Of a stretch of DNA of 64,000 nt, positions 11,528 to 22,668 are shown piece after piece. Both the position numbers and the translations under genes were made by a program. This DNA comes from Solenopsis invicta (taxonomy: Eukaryota; Arthropoda; Insecta; Hymenoptera; Formicidae), in the NCBI RefSeq assembly GCF_016802725.1, contig NC_052668.1, forward strand, positions 2,442,501 through 2,506,500. Reading direction: 5' to 3'. Positions within the stretch are counted from its first letter, which is position 1; the number at the start of each line of letters is the position of its first letter. The notes beneath the pieces were generated by a model. That model made no database searches. It saw only the letters and a list, made by a program, of their open reading frames with translations, and had not been told where the DNA came from.

Positions 11528-11740
11528 ATTCCCTTAACTTTCAAAGTCTTCGGTCAATTGATTCAATTGAATTTACGTAGAAACGACAATATTGTATCAT
11601 CTCATTTTCAAGTCTGGAAACATAATATGAAGGGTTACATAGAAGAATTATCGCATTTAAATGCACCTCATCCTTGCAATTATCTTCATAAAAGTCATGT
11701 TGATTCTGCAGCTATAAGTTTTTGTCAAAAGCGTGGATTG
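11528..11740 (+). CDS. ADAMTS-like metalloprotease, exon 2 (propeptide)
   Basis: Seventy-one codons after the acceptor TTTGTAG (11521-11527). The translation has the reprolysin-family propeptide pattern: FGQLIQLNLRRND, then FQVWKHN, then LNAPHPCNYLH and the conserved SAAISFCQKRGL near the end. The propeptide keeps the enzyme latent until it is cleaved. The best donor in phase is GGATTG/GTTGGT, giving RGL joined to HGFIFLENATLE in exon 3, a smooth family-like junction. The donor is weak, and a GTATTC donor four bases on would not stay in frame. Next exon is 19.4 kb away. Confidence 0.8.
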
Positions 11741-11945
11741 GTTGGTATTCTTTATAGAAAAACTGATATTTTTTTTCTCATATTTTTTCTTTCTTTCTGG
11801 AATTTTCGTTATTTTATTTATATTGTTTTACTTTTTCTTTATTATGTAGAGGAGAAGAGGGTAATATGGCACCCATTTTTATTTTATTGAATAACTTTGT
11901 TTATAATTAATATTTTGAAACTTGAACGATTACATTCGTCAGAGT

Positions 11946-12262
11946 TAATTTTAATTTAATAAAAGTGATATTACTAACTCTTATTCGATTATAACTGTGT
12001 TATATGACCGAAAGTAGCGCGCAGTTTGATTGAGTCTGAGAAAGTACCCAAGCAGAACAACAAGTCAAAATGACATCAAAATGATTCACAATTATGTCAA
12101 AATGACATCAAAGTGAATCGTAATTGATCGAAAAGTGACTTTTAATGATCATTTTGTAGTCACTTTAACATCATTTTGATGTCGTGATGACTCCCTGTTC
12201 TGCTTGGGTATATAGCGTATACATAAAAGCACTAAGAACCAGCTATGACCGAATAGACTTTC
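11946..12262 (+). repeat. Direct repeat, copy 2, with MITE insertion
   Basis: Similar to 9932-10102 (see that entry). Here the repeat is interrupted by the palindromic MITE 12045-12210. Confidence 0.7.
12045..12210. mobile_element. Palindromic MITE with TA target site
   Basis: Terminal inverted repeat TACCCAAGCAGAAC / GTTCTGCTTGGGTA, with an inner palindrome rich in AAAATGACATCAAAATGA. The outermost TA on each side is the likely target duplication, as for Tc1/mariner-type MITEs. 58790-58907 is a relative (CCCAAGGAGAACAG ends, same inner words). Confidence 0.85.
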
Positions 12263-13207
12263 TTGTTTAGATTGTATTAAACAATAAGTATAAAATGATG
12301 TTTCTAAACCGCTCTTTAAAATGACAATTGATATATTGAAGAAATATTTCGATATAAAAATTTCGCTTGAAAAACCATATTAACAAAATTCCATGTTATT
12401 GTTTCAACTTTGTATAATTCGAAATGTATAAAAAGTTAAATAACAGAAAACACTCGAGTGTATGTACCTTCTTGTGATATTACACTCAAGTTTAAGAATA
12501 ATGAGGAAGTGTATGTAATTAAAGGTGTACCTTGAAAAAGTTTGGAGGGGCTCAAAAGTAAAAATGCCTTATAACAATTGTCAGTCATTATGTATTATAT
12601 CACTAAAAAACGGCGGACTACTAAACGAATAACTCTATAAGCAATTGTTAAAATACGTCCTAATAACGGAAATAATAGCGGTAGTCATATTGTAGCCATA
12701 ATACCCTTTTCTACTCTATCATTTTATTTTTATATTATTTTCGTATAATTTTTGTATTGTTTTCTTATATATTCTTTGCTGTAATTTGTTGCTTTTTTTG
12801 CTTTTTATTTTTCTGAATGTTTTTAAAAAATTCCTTCTATAATGTTAAATGTTATCTCCTTGGTAAACTTTTTTTCAGAATTCCTTATATGATTTTACAG
12901 AATTCATGTTTTAAATTTATTTCTAAAAAAAATTTTTTTTTAATTAAAAATTTTTTAAGGTTTTTTTCAGAAATTGTATAATGAGAACTATTAGAATATA
13001 TCTGAATTTACTCATACGGGATGAATCTTAATAGTTAATGTCAACGCTTTATCATAAGAGATGTAATTGTAAAAAATTAGAGGAATATAGGGGATAACGG
13101 AATATTATTTTGTTTATTTTTAATAACTTAGTAAATATTAACGCAACACAATTCTTATCAGTGTTACCACTGTGTTAGCCAGAGAATCCCGAGAAAAAAT
13201 TTATTAT
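12263..13207. other. AT-rich intron sequence
   Basis: No gene or clear repeat partner seen. Confidence 0.5.
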
Positions 13208-13736
13208 ACAGGGTATATCTTAAAAAAAGTCCATTAATTATATAGCGTTATTTCTTGCTAAAAACTGAGTCAAAAAGTCCTGAACCATTTTTTTTCTATA
13301 ATGCTAATTCAATCAGCGTTGTCCTTTAAAAAGACATACGTTGGTGAACTGCGCGCTTGGTAGTGTGCGTGAGCACTTGCCCGGTTGCTAGTTGCCTGTG
13401 CAACTTCGCACTGCCGATACTATATAACATAATCTTAAGCTTCGTAATGATGTAAAACATTTTATTTTACATTGAAAATTATATTTTTTCCGTTAGAAAC
13501 ATTTCATTACAGAAAATTTCGACAAAAGATAGAATTCTCATCTGTAAAAAAAAAAAGTAGGAATATTAAAAATCACACAGAAAACAATAGAAACTTTCTC
13601 ATTATTAACATATGAAGATGGAAAAGCAAACAAATAAATTCTGTATTATGTTAAAATGTTTCTTAAATAATCTATTTTTTCAGAAATGACAGAAATCTTC
13701 GCATTAACACTTAAATCTCGGAAACGCATTATTTAA
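13208..13736 (+). repeat. Left arm of a long interrupted palindrome
   Basis: Its reverse complement is found, about 85-90% identical by eye, at 19133-19548 continuing at 21888-22035. Anchors include GTGTGCGTGAGCACTTGC here against GCTCACGCACACTACC at 19511. The outer end CAGGGTATATCTT resembles the other end AAAGGGTGTG. The arms look like one foldback element whose centre has filled with other transposons. Confidence 0.8.
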
Positions 13737-14063
13737 TTTATAGATCAAACAAACTTACCAAGTTTGATCATAATTATGCCGATGGTCTCGTCCAGATAGA
13801 TAAATAATTGTGCGTCTAAGCACGTTCAACCAACAGCGTTCAAAAAATCCCATTTTCTGGACAAAAAATTTTTCCCCCGTGCCGTGGCGCGTTGAACGCG
13901 TAGGTGCTCGGTGCCAGCGCAACCATCTTCATAATTTAAAACCTCCGGCGAGTCACTCGAACCTATGCTCCGAGGAGGGTAAGGGAGAGAAGGTCTATCC
14001 GGAGACCATCGGCATAATTATGATTGAACTTCATTTGGTAAGTTTGTTTGATCTATAAATTAC
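13737..14063. mobile_element. Small palindrome carrying a DIRS terminal-repeat piece
   Basis: AATTTATAGATCAAACAAAC at the left matches, inverted, GTTTGTTTGATCTATAAATT at the right. Inside, 13788-13930 repeats the DIRS terminal sequence (GTCTCGTCCAGAT...TAAATAATTG and CATTTTCTGGACAAA), which is also found inverted at 18485-18638. Confidence 0.7.
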
Positions 14064-14289
14064 GCCCTTAGGTCTTGTTCAGATGGATAAATAATTGTAG
14101 ATGTTTAGAACGCGACTCGTCCAAGTTCCCGTTTTAATACTCACTGCAACTAAATTAGTGTGCTCCTTTATTGAGAATGATTATAAAATGCCACACAAAA
14201 ATAAAGTTATGCCGCATTAGCCACATAAATTATGCGGCACTAGCTTCAAACAGTTTCTCGATTTGCAACCAATCGCACTAGCAAATACA

Positions 14290-15255
14290 TCGCTATCTAT
14301 TATTTGTCTATTGTAGAACTTCGCAAAGACCCGGGATTCGACAAACCAACTGGCCGCGCGTTTAATTAGATCTATCGAGACCCCTTGCAAGCCGCGAGCG
14401 ATGTCGAAGCGTGATGTGTACTATGCGCGGAGAAGATGTCACTACCACCACACTCTGATAGGACGATTTTTATCCAGCAACTAATTGTCTGGGATCCAAT
14501 CGCTTTGTGCGGATGTTTAAGCGGATAAATAAGAAGTCGCAAAAGGGCAGGCGAATATCTCGAGTCCGAGACAAATATTCGGAAAGTAGGTCAAAGATGC
14601 ATAGATTACTATGACCTTCAAAACGGGGGAAAGATAATAAAGTTGCGACCGACCTAAAGCCGAGGTCTTTAAACGGTCCAGAATGCGAATGAGGACCCGT
14701 GCAGTAGTGAACAAAACTTACGAGATTCGAATAGCTGCCAGGGTTTGGCAACGCTGGCCCGAAGCTAGGGCTAATAATAGTACTAACTTTTTGGTTAGAT
14801 TCTTCTAACGACCGAGCATCTTGTCAAAAAAGGGCAGCAAGTTTTATCACTACTGGAAAAGGATTCCATATATAATCATACCGCGGGCGGGACGGCTTCA
14901 ATACGCGAACACTTTTGCAAAAGCGTTTCACCAAAGGGTCATCTCCAACTGCGTTTGTGGAGATAAGGGAAATTGCGGAACTGGCTGAATTGAGTGAGGC
15001 GTAAGAGCCGACTGTATCAGAGAGGTCCGTTAGAAACTGAAGCACATCCTTTATTTTTGGAGTAAAGAGCGGGCAGTGATGTCGTTGACAGAATTTCCAC
15101 CAGGAACGTAGAGACCCTGAATATTGCCGAATTGTAGACGGAGCTAAGGATGCTAGCATGGTGTCAGTGGGGGGGTGCGGGATGCCTCTAGCCTCGAAAG
15201 CTTGCCCAATAATTTCCTTACCCCCAAAGAAAGGAATCTGGCAGCTGGATGGCAT
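14290..15255 (-). pseudogene. DIRS-like tyrosine recombinase
   Basis: The enzyme that would insert circular cDNA. The N-terminal core-binding part reads TIRQYSGSLRSWWKFCQRHH with an LTDL segment (15100-15020). The catalytic part follows in other frames: FPRFEGHSNLCIFDLLSEYL and CDFLFI near 14540-14640, then HSTHHASTSLAAC and, after a 1-base shift, the end KFYNRQ near 14310. The nucleophile Tyr is present. The usual H-x-x-R triad reads H-S-T-H, so the catalytic Arg is lost in this copy. At least two frameshifts. Confidence 0.8.
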
Positions 15256-15258
15256 ATT

Positions 15259-16990
15259 CTAAAAGGAGAGGATAATAAGTCGTCCGCTGGACTCAAGATA
15301 AGCGGTCTCAAAATTAAAAGACAATTTTAAAGAGTGGAAACCAGGCTTGTGATGGCTACCAAAGAACGACCACAATCCCGTCCGCTCTGTCGTTAATAAA
15401 TTTACGCAGAATCCGAGGGAGTAGAATAAAGGGGGGAAAAGCATAAAAGAAAAATTTCCCCCTGTCAAGAGTGAACGCATCAATCGCGAAAGACTTTGGA
15501 TCCGGAATCCAGAAACAAAGGTATCACATTTCGCGTTGATATTAGATGCAAACAGGTTGATGTCAAAGGGGCCAAATTCAATATCTATTAATTGAAAAGT
15601 TTTCTGGACAAAGACCATTTGGTGTCCTCATCCAGACGACGGAATTCTTCGTCCGCGATGACATTGTCGGCAGAGGCGATATAAGAGGCGACCAGCCAAA
15701 TATTTCTAGCTTTTCACGACTGCCAAATGTCCTTTGAGAGAAAGGACAAAAAGGGGTACCGAACCGAAACGGTTAATATAAGACAACGCCATTATCGGTT
15801 TTATCTATTTATCTATTTATATATTTAATAACGGTGTTATCAATTTTAAGTTGGATCTCACAATCATGAAAAAAAGATGAAAAACATTTTAATCTGTAAA
15901 ACGCGGCCTTAAGTTCTAAGGTATTGATGTGTAGACCTTTCTTTGGTGGACCATCAGCCATGAGTCCGATCTGAGACAACCCCCTGATGTCCTTTAGCCC
16001 ATGAGGGAAGCATCGGAGAAGACTTCGCATGCGAAACGATAAAGTCCGTCAGGATAAAGTTTAATTGGTCTTGGTCGGCCAAAATGTTAAACCACCAACA
16101 AAAATCTTTTCTGAGCTCCAAAGAGATAAACATCTTAGCACTGAAATCATTGTTTGAATTTTCCAGAGCAAGAAACTTTTGCCTTTCAAAAGCCTTAGTG
16201 TAGAGTAGACCATATTTAACAGTAGGGCAGACAGAAACAATTGAGCCAATCATACTTGCAAATTTTCTGATTGAGCAGTGAGATTTAGTTGAGAAATATG
16301 AAATCAGAGAAAATAACTTTACTCGGCAAAATTCCAGAATCAAAACTGATTGTGACTCAGAATTAAAGATAAAACCGAGATATTTGCGTCGACGTGCGGT
16401 TCCAGCTCAGATTTTTCAAAATTAATGATAAAATCCAGAGCTGAAAGAGTATTGATGTGCATCTGGATATTTTGAAGGCAAGCCGCTCTCGAATGTGCCA
16501 AAAGGAGAAAATCATTCAGGTACAGCACAGACTCGTATTTCTTGGCAGGAAGAGATGCAACGACTGGGTGCAAAATTTTGGTAAAAATGTACAAGACTGT
16601 AGCAAGACCAAAAAGAAGTGCCGCGAACTCATAAGTAGTTCCCCGTCACTGAAATCTAAGATATTTCCTATGGGAATGATAGATCGGTACCAGCAGATAA
16701 GCGTCTTCGAGGTTTAGGGACGCCTTCTCGACGTTGGGGAGCATGAGCCGTATCACGGTTCTCCAATCCTCCAATTTAAAATGAGGGAGGATGTGTCTAT
16801 TAAGATCTTTCAGATTTAGAATAAAGCGCATGGCTCCCGAGGCTTTTTCGATTAAGAAAAAAAACAAAAGAAATTGATCTGATGAGGGTTGAACGGAATA
16901 AATGGCCCCTTTTTCCCGGAGCCGTTTGATTTCCGCTTCACAATGGAAAGAAGTCGTGGCAGCGAATACTGGTTCGCTAAGAAGAGGTCG
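15259..16990 (-). pseudogene. DIRS-like reverse transcriptase / RNase H
   Basis: Minus-strand fragments in several frames. RT start: FFFLIEKASGAMRFILNLKD. Motif A region: SLNLEDAYLLVPIYHSHRK, where the first catalytic Asp is replaced by Asn. Motif C: VLYLNDFLLLAHS, where YxDD has become YLND. RNase H: HINTLELKAAFYRLKCF and LKIDNTVIKYINR. Near 15590-15400 comes FDINLFASNINAKCDTFVS, typical of DIRS pol C-termini. The two Asp-to-Asn changes alone would abolish RT activity. Confidence 0.82.
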
Positions 16991-17040
16991 TGAAGATGGA
17001 AGCGAAAAAAAGGGGATCCTGTAACATCGAATTCAAGACT

Positions 17041-18380
17041 TCAGGATCTGACGTCAGAGTTTCCCAAATATGCGTAAAATCGGCGAGTCTGCTTGCAGTT
17101 CTTACTGTCTAGCAGCGATGAGAGCGGGAACGGAAAGCCGATCTCTGCGATCGTCTCTTCAAATATTGAGTCCCTGCCGGACGTTTCGATTGACTTGACT
17201 GGCGAGCAGGGTCTCTTGCGGTTTCCTGACGGGGCCTGTTTTCTAATCGATTGATTTCTCGTTGCTTGCTGCGGGACGACCTTGAGACTTACTGGGGTCG
17301 ATTTGACTAGGCCTCGAGCTACCTTCTCGCAAGCTTGCATGTCTTTGATCTTGTCGGCAAACGATGCACCAAAAAGCCACTCGTCAATCGGAGCTATATC
17401 GGTTGTAAATTTTCTCAGCAGGTTCAAAGCCGGTTTTATAAAAGCCCGCCTGACTAGGCCTATATTGAAGGTCGGCTAATAATTGCATGTCCTTTGCGAT
17501 CTGGCTAAGGGCTACCTTTCCTTCCGCTAGTAAAACCGAGGCTAGTTCAGATTTTGTGAGGCAGGAAATTTCAGTACCCTGAGCATTGTGGACAGCTGCT
17601 ACCTGAGTTTGGGCCAGAGCTTGATACTCGTCTCTTTTAGCGACCGTCGACGACGTTTTTAATGCCGGGAAAAGCAATTTATTAAGTTTTGGAGGACCTA
17701 AAATCAAAAGATCGTCCTTGACGCTCTTGAACTTTGACAACAGTTCGAAGCGTAATTTCTCTCGTAGGCCGGCTTGGACAGTACTCTTCGCACAGTTGTA
17801 AATCGTCTGGTCCCAGGAGACGCCCTTTATCATAACATTCTGAGAGCCAAACAGCTGGTTGACAAGCAAAGGCTTCGCATCTTGTTCGGGCTCTGGAGTC
17901 GCAAAGATGACCGAGCGATCTATTATAACTGAGGAAACAGGAAAGGGAAAAGACATAAATTTTTGTGCCGCAGAGGAGCCGTCGGTTAAACCTCCTCTTT
18001 GTCAATTTTCGTAAAAAGAGAGTCGACAAGGGGGCTTACCTGATTCGGAGCCCCGGTTCTCGAAAGTCTTCGGCTCTTCTTGTGGTTGTGGTGCAGAAGA
18101 GCGCGTCCCTTAACCTCACTTTCCAATAAAGTTATTTTCTGGCCCTGTTCCTGAAGCTTTACTAAGATCTTTCCAAAGAGAGCTGAGTCTCCTAGTACAG
18201 CGGAAAAAGTCCTCGACGAACCTCGTCCTCGAACCTGGTCCTCGAAAGAGGAACGAGAACGCCTATCCGAGCGCGAGCAAGAGCAAGATACTTCTCGTTC
18301 TCTCCTGCTCTTGCGGGAGCGTTTTCGATAACTCTACTTCCTAGTCTGCTTCCTAGCTGCTCCGACGATCTGAATTCCAC
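17041..18380 (-). pseudogene. DIRS-like gag-type ORF1 remnant
   Basis: Two overlapping frames (17384-17956 and 17041-17427) plus an upstream part around 18020-18330 with SALFGKILVKLQEQGQKITLLE, a short coiled-coil-like helix. Recognisable blocks are LNKLLFPALKTSSTVAKRDEYQALAQTQ and LLADLQY, which fit DIRS ORF1. Several frame breaks. The Arg/Ser-rich N-terminus at 18190-18330 is low complexity and its true start is unclear. Confidence 0.6.
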
Positions 18381-18644
18381 ATTCCGACGATAGTAAAACG
18401 GGATTAATATATAAAGAAGAGAATTTTCAGTTTAACGAAACTATTGGCTTGCGTGAACAGAAACACAATGGAGATGGTCGCGCTGGCACCAAGCACCTAG
18501 GGACCAGTCCTATGCGCTGGACGCGCCACGATGCGGAGGAAAAATTTTTTGTCCAGAAAATGGGATTTTTTGAACGCTGTTGGCTGAACGTGCTCAGACG
18601 CACGACTACAATTATTTATCCATCCGGACGAGACCTAAAGCATA

Positions 18645-19132
18645 ATGAATATTCTCACGCGTAGCTTCGTTCAGTCAGTCTCAAGTAATAAAATTTTTTT
18701 CAAGAATTTGTTATAATAATTTTGTACCCAAATAAGCTTCAATAGATGAATGTAAAATGTTAAAAAATAGAGAAAGATTTTTTTCTTTATAAAAATGTTT
18801 ATGTCTTATTCTTAATATTAAACAGAATTTTATGATGAATCGATAGATAATTATTAGATAATTATTTCATTAAGAACTTCACATTAAAAAAAATCTTTTA
18901 TGTTATTAAAAAATAAAACGATTCACCATAAAATTGTATTCAATATTACAAATAAGAGATAAACGTTTTCATAAAGAAAGATATCTTTTTCTATTCTTTA
19001 ACATTTTATATTCTTCTATTTTAAACTTATTTGGGTACAAAAGTATTATAACACATTCTTGAAAAAAAATGTATTACTTTAGACTGAATATTACTTTAGA
19101 CCGAACAAAACTACGCGTAAGAATATTCATTA
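18645..19132. mobile_element. Foldback MITE, about 490 bp
   Basis: Arms of about 230 bases: AATGAATATTCTCACGCGTAG at 18647 matches, inverted, CTACGCGTAAGAATATTCATT ending near 19131. It sits exactly between the DIRS terminus and the right palindrome arm. Confidence 0.8.
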
Positions 19133-19642
19133 AATGATGCGTTTCCGAAATTTAAGTGTTAATGTAAAGATTTCTGTCATTTCTAAAAAAATAGATTATT
19201 TAAGAAACATTTTAACATAATACAGAATTTGTTTTTTTGCTTTTCCAAATCTCTATATATTAATAATGAGAAAGTTTATCTTGTTTTCTATGTGATTTTT
19301 AGTATTCCTATATTTTCTGTTTCTTTTTTTACGAATGAGAGATCTATGCCTTGTCGAAATTTTCTGTAACGAGATGCTTCTAATGGAAGAAATATAATTT
19401 TCAATGTAAAATAAAATTTTTTGCATCATTATGATCGACGCATAAAGTTATTGCATGGTATAGGCAATGCCAAGTTGCATAGGCACTAGCAAGTAGCAAG
19501 CCGGGCGAATGCTCACGCACACTACCAGGCGTGCAGTTCACCGATGTATAGTCTGTTTGACAAGAGCGTATACGACAAAATTCGAAAACTATTTGAGATA
19601 ATGAATTAAAAAAAAAATATACATATACTATATGATATAGAT

Positions 19643-19785
19643 GGGCGGATCCCGATAGCACACGGGGCCGATATCACACCACCACTCACAGCGGCCGATG
19701 CCTAGAATTTTTCCGTTGGTTGGGTTAGATAAGTCAAGATGATTGGGTGGTGGACTATCGCACCATGCGCTATCAGATCCCATCC
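19643..19785. mobile_element. 9-bp-TSD MITE family, copy a
   Basis: Core GCGGCCGATGCCTAGA and TTGGTTGGGTTAGATAAG with GATAGC-type termini (GGGCGGATCCCGATAGC). Flanks GATATAGAT / GATATAAAC are a decayed 9-bp duplication. Confidence 0.8.
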
Positions 19786-19812
19786 GATATAAACTAGGAT
19801 CTTTTATTATTA

Positions 19813-21092
19813 TTAGGTGTTAAACTTAATTCCTGCCGCTCGCTATTAGAGTGTGCTGGCTCCAACGCTGGCGATTTTCGACGATGAAGTTATATACTTT
19901 TTGTAGTTTAGACATCGCTGAAAGTGATTCAATCTTCATACATTAGAGTTCTCAACGCCAAAGATATTTTCCAATCGACTGAAAATAAATCGCGATAAGC
20001 TGTTTTTTCGACATGTGCTTCTTCACTACTTTGACCTCAAAAAAACCGCAGCTGAAGCGCATCGCTTATTATCCGAAATGTATGGTGATGAAACTCCATT
20101 GGATAGAACATGTAAAGTTTGGTTTGAACGCTTCCAAAACGGTGATTTTGATGTGAAAGACAAAGAACGTCCAGGACAGCCGAAAAAATTTGAAGATGCC
20201 GAGCTGCAAGAATTGCTCGATGAGAATCCAGCTCAAATGCTTTTAGAGTTGTCGGAACAGTTAAATGTTACTCAAATGGCCGTCTCAAAACGCTTGCATG
20301 CCATGGGGCAGATTCATAAAAAAGGAAAATGGCTATTACATGAGTTGTTAGAAAATGCCATTTTGAATCGTTTGACTATTGCGACTTCTTTGCTTGCCAG
20401 GCAAAGAAAAGAGTTTTTTGTGGCGCATCTGGCGATAAAACATGGATTTATTTTGATAATCCCAAGCGGAAAAAATCATGGATGAACTCCGGCCAACCAT
20501 CCGTTTCAACGCCGAAGAGGAATATTCACGGGCATAAGACTTTGCTGTGCGTTTGGTGGGACCAGAAATATGTGCTGTATTACAAACTTTTGAGTCCAAA
20601 TGAAACCGTTACAGCTGATCGCTACCAACAGCAATTATACCGATTGATGTATTGATGCAAAAAAGATCATTCATAGTCAATAATCGATGCAAAGTCATTT
20701 TGTTGCATGATAACGCTCGACCACATGTCGCGAAAAGCGTGAAGCAGGTACTTTGCGAGCTTGAATGGAAAGTTCTGAAGTACCCATCGTACTCTCCAGA
20801 CTTGGCACCGTCAGATTACCATCTCTTTCGATCAATGCAAACCGCACTTACGGACACATACTTCTCCAGTACTTCTCCTTCTTACAACAAAGTCTAAAAA
20901 TTGGTGGATGCACGGTTCGCTTCAAAAGACACCATTCTACCGTCGTGGGATTGCTCTGTTGCCGGAGAGATAGGGAAAAAGTAGTAGAAAATGAAGGAAA
21001 TTATTTTGATTAAGGTGTATTCATTTATCTTCCCTTCGAAACAAATCGATTTTATAGACAAAAAAACGGCAGGAATTAAGTTTAACACCTAA
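19813..21092 (+). mobile_element. mariner element 1 (1280 bp)
   Basis: Inverted ends TTAGGTGTTAAACTTAATTC both sides, TA at 19811-19812 and 21093-21094. Standard mariner length. Confidence 0.92.
20012..21013 (+). pseudogene. mariner transposase 1
   Basis: N-terminal helix-turn-helix part (KKTAAEAHRLLSEMYG, CKVWFERFQNGDFDVKDKERP), then a second HTH (LSEQLNVTQMAVSKRLHAMG). Catalytic HDNARPH and SPDLAPSDYHLF are present with 34 residues between the two Asp, the DD34D signature of mariners. The C-terminal LLPERWEKVVENEGNYFD is in a third frame. Frame breaks near 20480, 20640 and 20890 make it inactive. Confidence 0.88.
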
Positions 21093-21094
21093 TA

Positions 21095-21790
21095 ATAAGT
21101 TTTCCAGTCGCCTTTATTATTAATAATTGCCTGGCATCTCCGAGGCAATTTTCGACTAATTTTATAGCATAATTTTGTGGCAAACCTCCAAATAAATAAA
21201 ATCTATCGAAATAACTACTTGACGGTCCAAATCTTTTTCCCTTGAAGCTTGATGGATCAAAGATTTTGCCCAAACAGAAGTTTTGTCCGTAAAAATTATT
21301 TGACCCCAATCGCGATCCAAATTGTCTTTCACGCAAGTGAACCTTTTTTCGACGTGTTTTTCTGGACATTAGTGATTTCTTCAATGCTTTGAAATTTTAT
21401 TTCATGGGTCAGTAAATGTCTTCTTATAGTGTCACATGACACATTTAGACCTTTTTTACGCAAAATTGCTTGCCCTCCTCGCAATGATAGACTCTTCTCT
21501 AATATTTATAAAATCACTTTGTCCTCCTTTTTCGTCGTTACTCAAGCAGAACCACGATCTAGTAGGTTATCAACATTTTTTACATCAGAATAGCGTTTCA
21601 TACACTTACTTACAAATGTTTTTGATTTTTTCATGTATTTTGCAGGCGATCCGTATGACATTTTTGGTCCTTTCGGATGCAAACTCAAAAATACGGCTTC
21701 GTAACGTGATGCGTACACGGCACTCATGATAAAATATGTCCTTATGTGACCAAGATCAAACGATAATTGAGGTTTTCTTTTCAAAGCATC
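21095..21790 (-). pseudogene. Tc1-like transposase remnant
   Basis: The minus strand encodes GSPAKYMKKSKTFVSKCMKRYSDVKNVDN, the N-terminal helix-turn-helix of Tc1-like transposases, and degraded downstream sequence (LFGGLPQNYAIKLVENCLGD). The catalytic region is mostly gone or displaced by the mariner. Confidence 0.65.
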
Positions 21791-22039
21791 TTAGGAGAGG
21801 CATTCCTCTATCTGATCGCCTTCGAATCACTCCTCTAACGGTTTTCACAAAAAAATTTTGCTGCACACGCTCTTATCAAACAGACTGTACGTCTTTTTAA
21901 AGGACGGCGCTGATTAGATTAGCTTTACTTAATAATTATTGCTTTATTAAGCATTATAGAAAAAAATGGTTCAGGATTTTTCGACTCAATTTTAGCAAAG
22001 AATAACGCTATATAATTAGTGGACGCTTTTCAAGTGGAC

Positions 22040-22204
22040 GCTTTTCACACCCTTTAATTATATATCAAATGCGTGCATATATATATAAAATTATGTATAA
22101 TTTTTATATATAATTATATACAATCATATATAATCATATATAATTATATATAATTATGTATAATAAATACATAAAAGTATATGCAACTATTATGTATAAT
22201 TATA
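22040..22204. repeat. Low-complexity TA/AT-rich tract
   Basis: Irregular ATATATAATTATATA repeats. Nothing else. Confidence 0.8.
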
Positions 22205-22668
22205 CAATGTATCCCACAAGTTCGGTCAAACATATCGTAAAATGTAAATTTTCTTGAAAATTGTTTTATATAAAAGTTGTAGAGTTTGAAAAAATCTATT
22301 TACTGATCTTATCAACTTGATCTTGAAAGGCGTTGCCAAGATCAGATCAAAATCACATTAACTTTTTTAAATGGAACATCCTATTTTTGATTCAAGAATC
22401 TAATAGTTGGTATCAAGAAAACCCTACAAGTTTCCAAAACCCTACTAGAAAGTTTATTTTCATTAAGTACCTTCTGAGTTATAAGACTCAAAGGTTACAG
22501 TATTTTAACATAAAATACCAAATATTTTGTAAAACATTAAGTTTTCAATGTTTTTAATTTAATACTTTATGTACAGAATAATGAGAGGAATCAAGTGATG
22601 TAAAGAAAACACCTAATTGCTTTGAAACTGCAAGTACAGTAATTTTACATTAAAAATTAGTCTAGGTA

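Larger units (their letters stand above)
14068..18638 (-). mobile_element. DIRS-like tyrosine-recombinase retrotransposon, degenerate
   Basis: Inverted terminal sequences TTAGGTCTTGTTCAGATGGA (14068) and, on the other strand, TTAGGTCTCGTCCGGATGGA (from 18638) enclose minus-strand gag-like, RT/RNase H and tyrosine recombinase remnants in DIRS order. There is no integrase and no LTR pair. Inverted termini with a tyrosine recombinase are diagnostic of the DIRS order. Many frameshifts show it is old. Confidence 0.82.
19549..21887 (-). mobile_element. Tc1-like transposon, dead, with two insertions
   Basis: Inverted ends TAGTCTGTTTGACAAGAGCG and CGCTCTTATCAAACAGACTG, flanked by TA on both sides (19547-19548, 21888-21889). 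Contains MITE 19643-19785 and mariner 19813-21092. Confidence 0.85.
19133..22035 (-). repeat. Right arm of the long palindrome, split by a Tc1-like insertion
   Basis: 19133-19548 and 21888-22035 together are the inverted partner of 13208-13736. The 2.3-kb gap is the Tc1-like element 19549-21887. The uninterrupted left arm shows the empty target as CGTATGTCTTTTTAAAGG. Confidence 0.8.
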
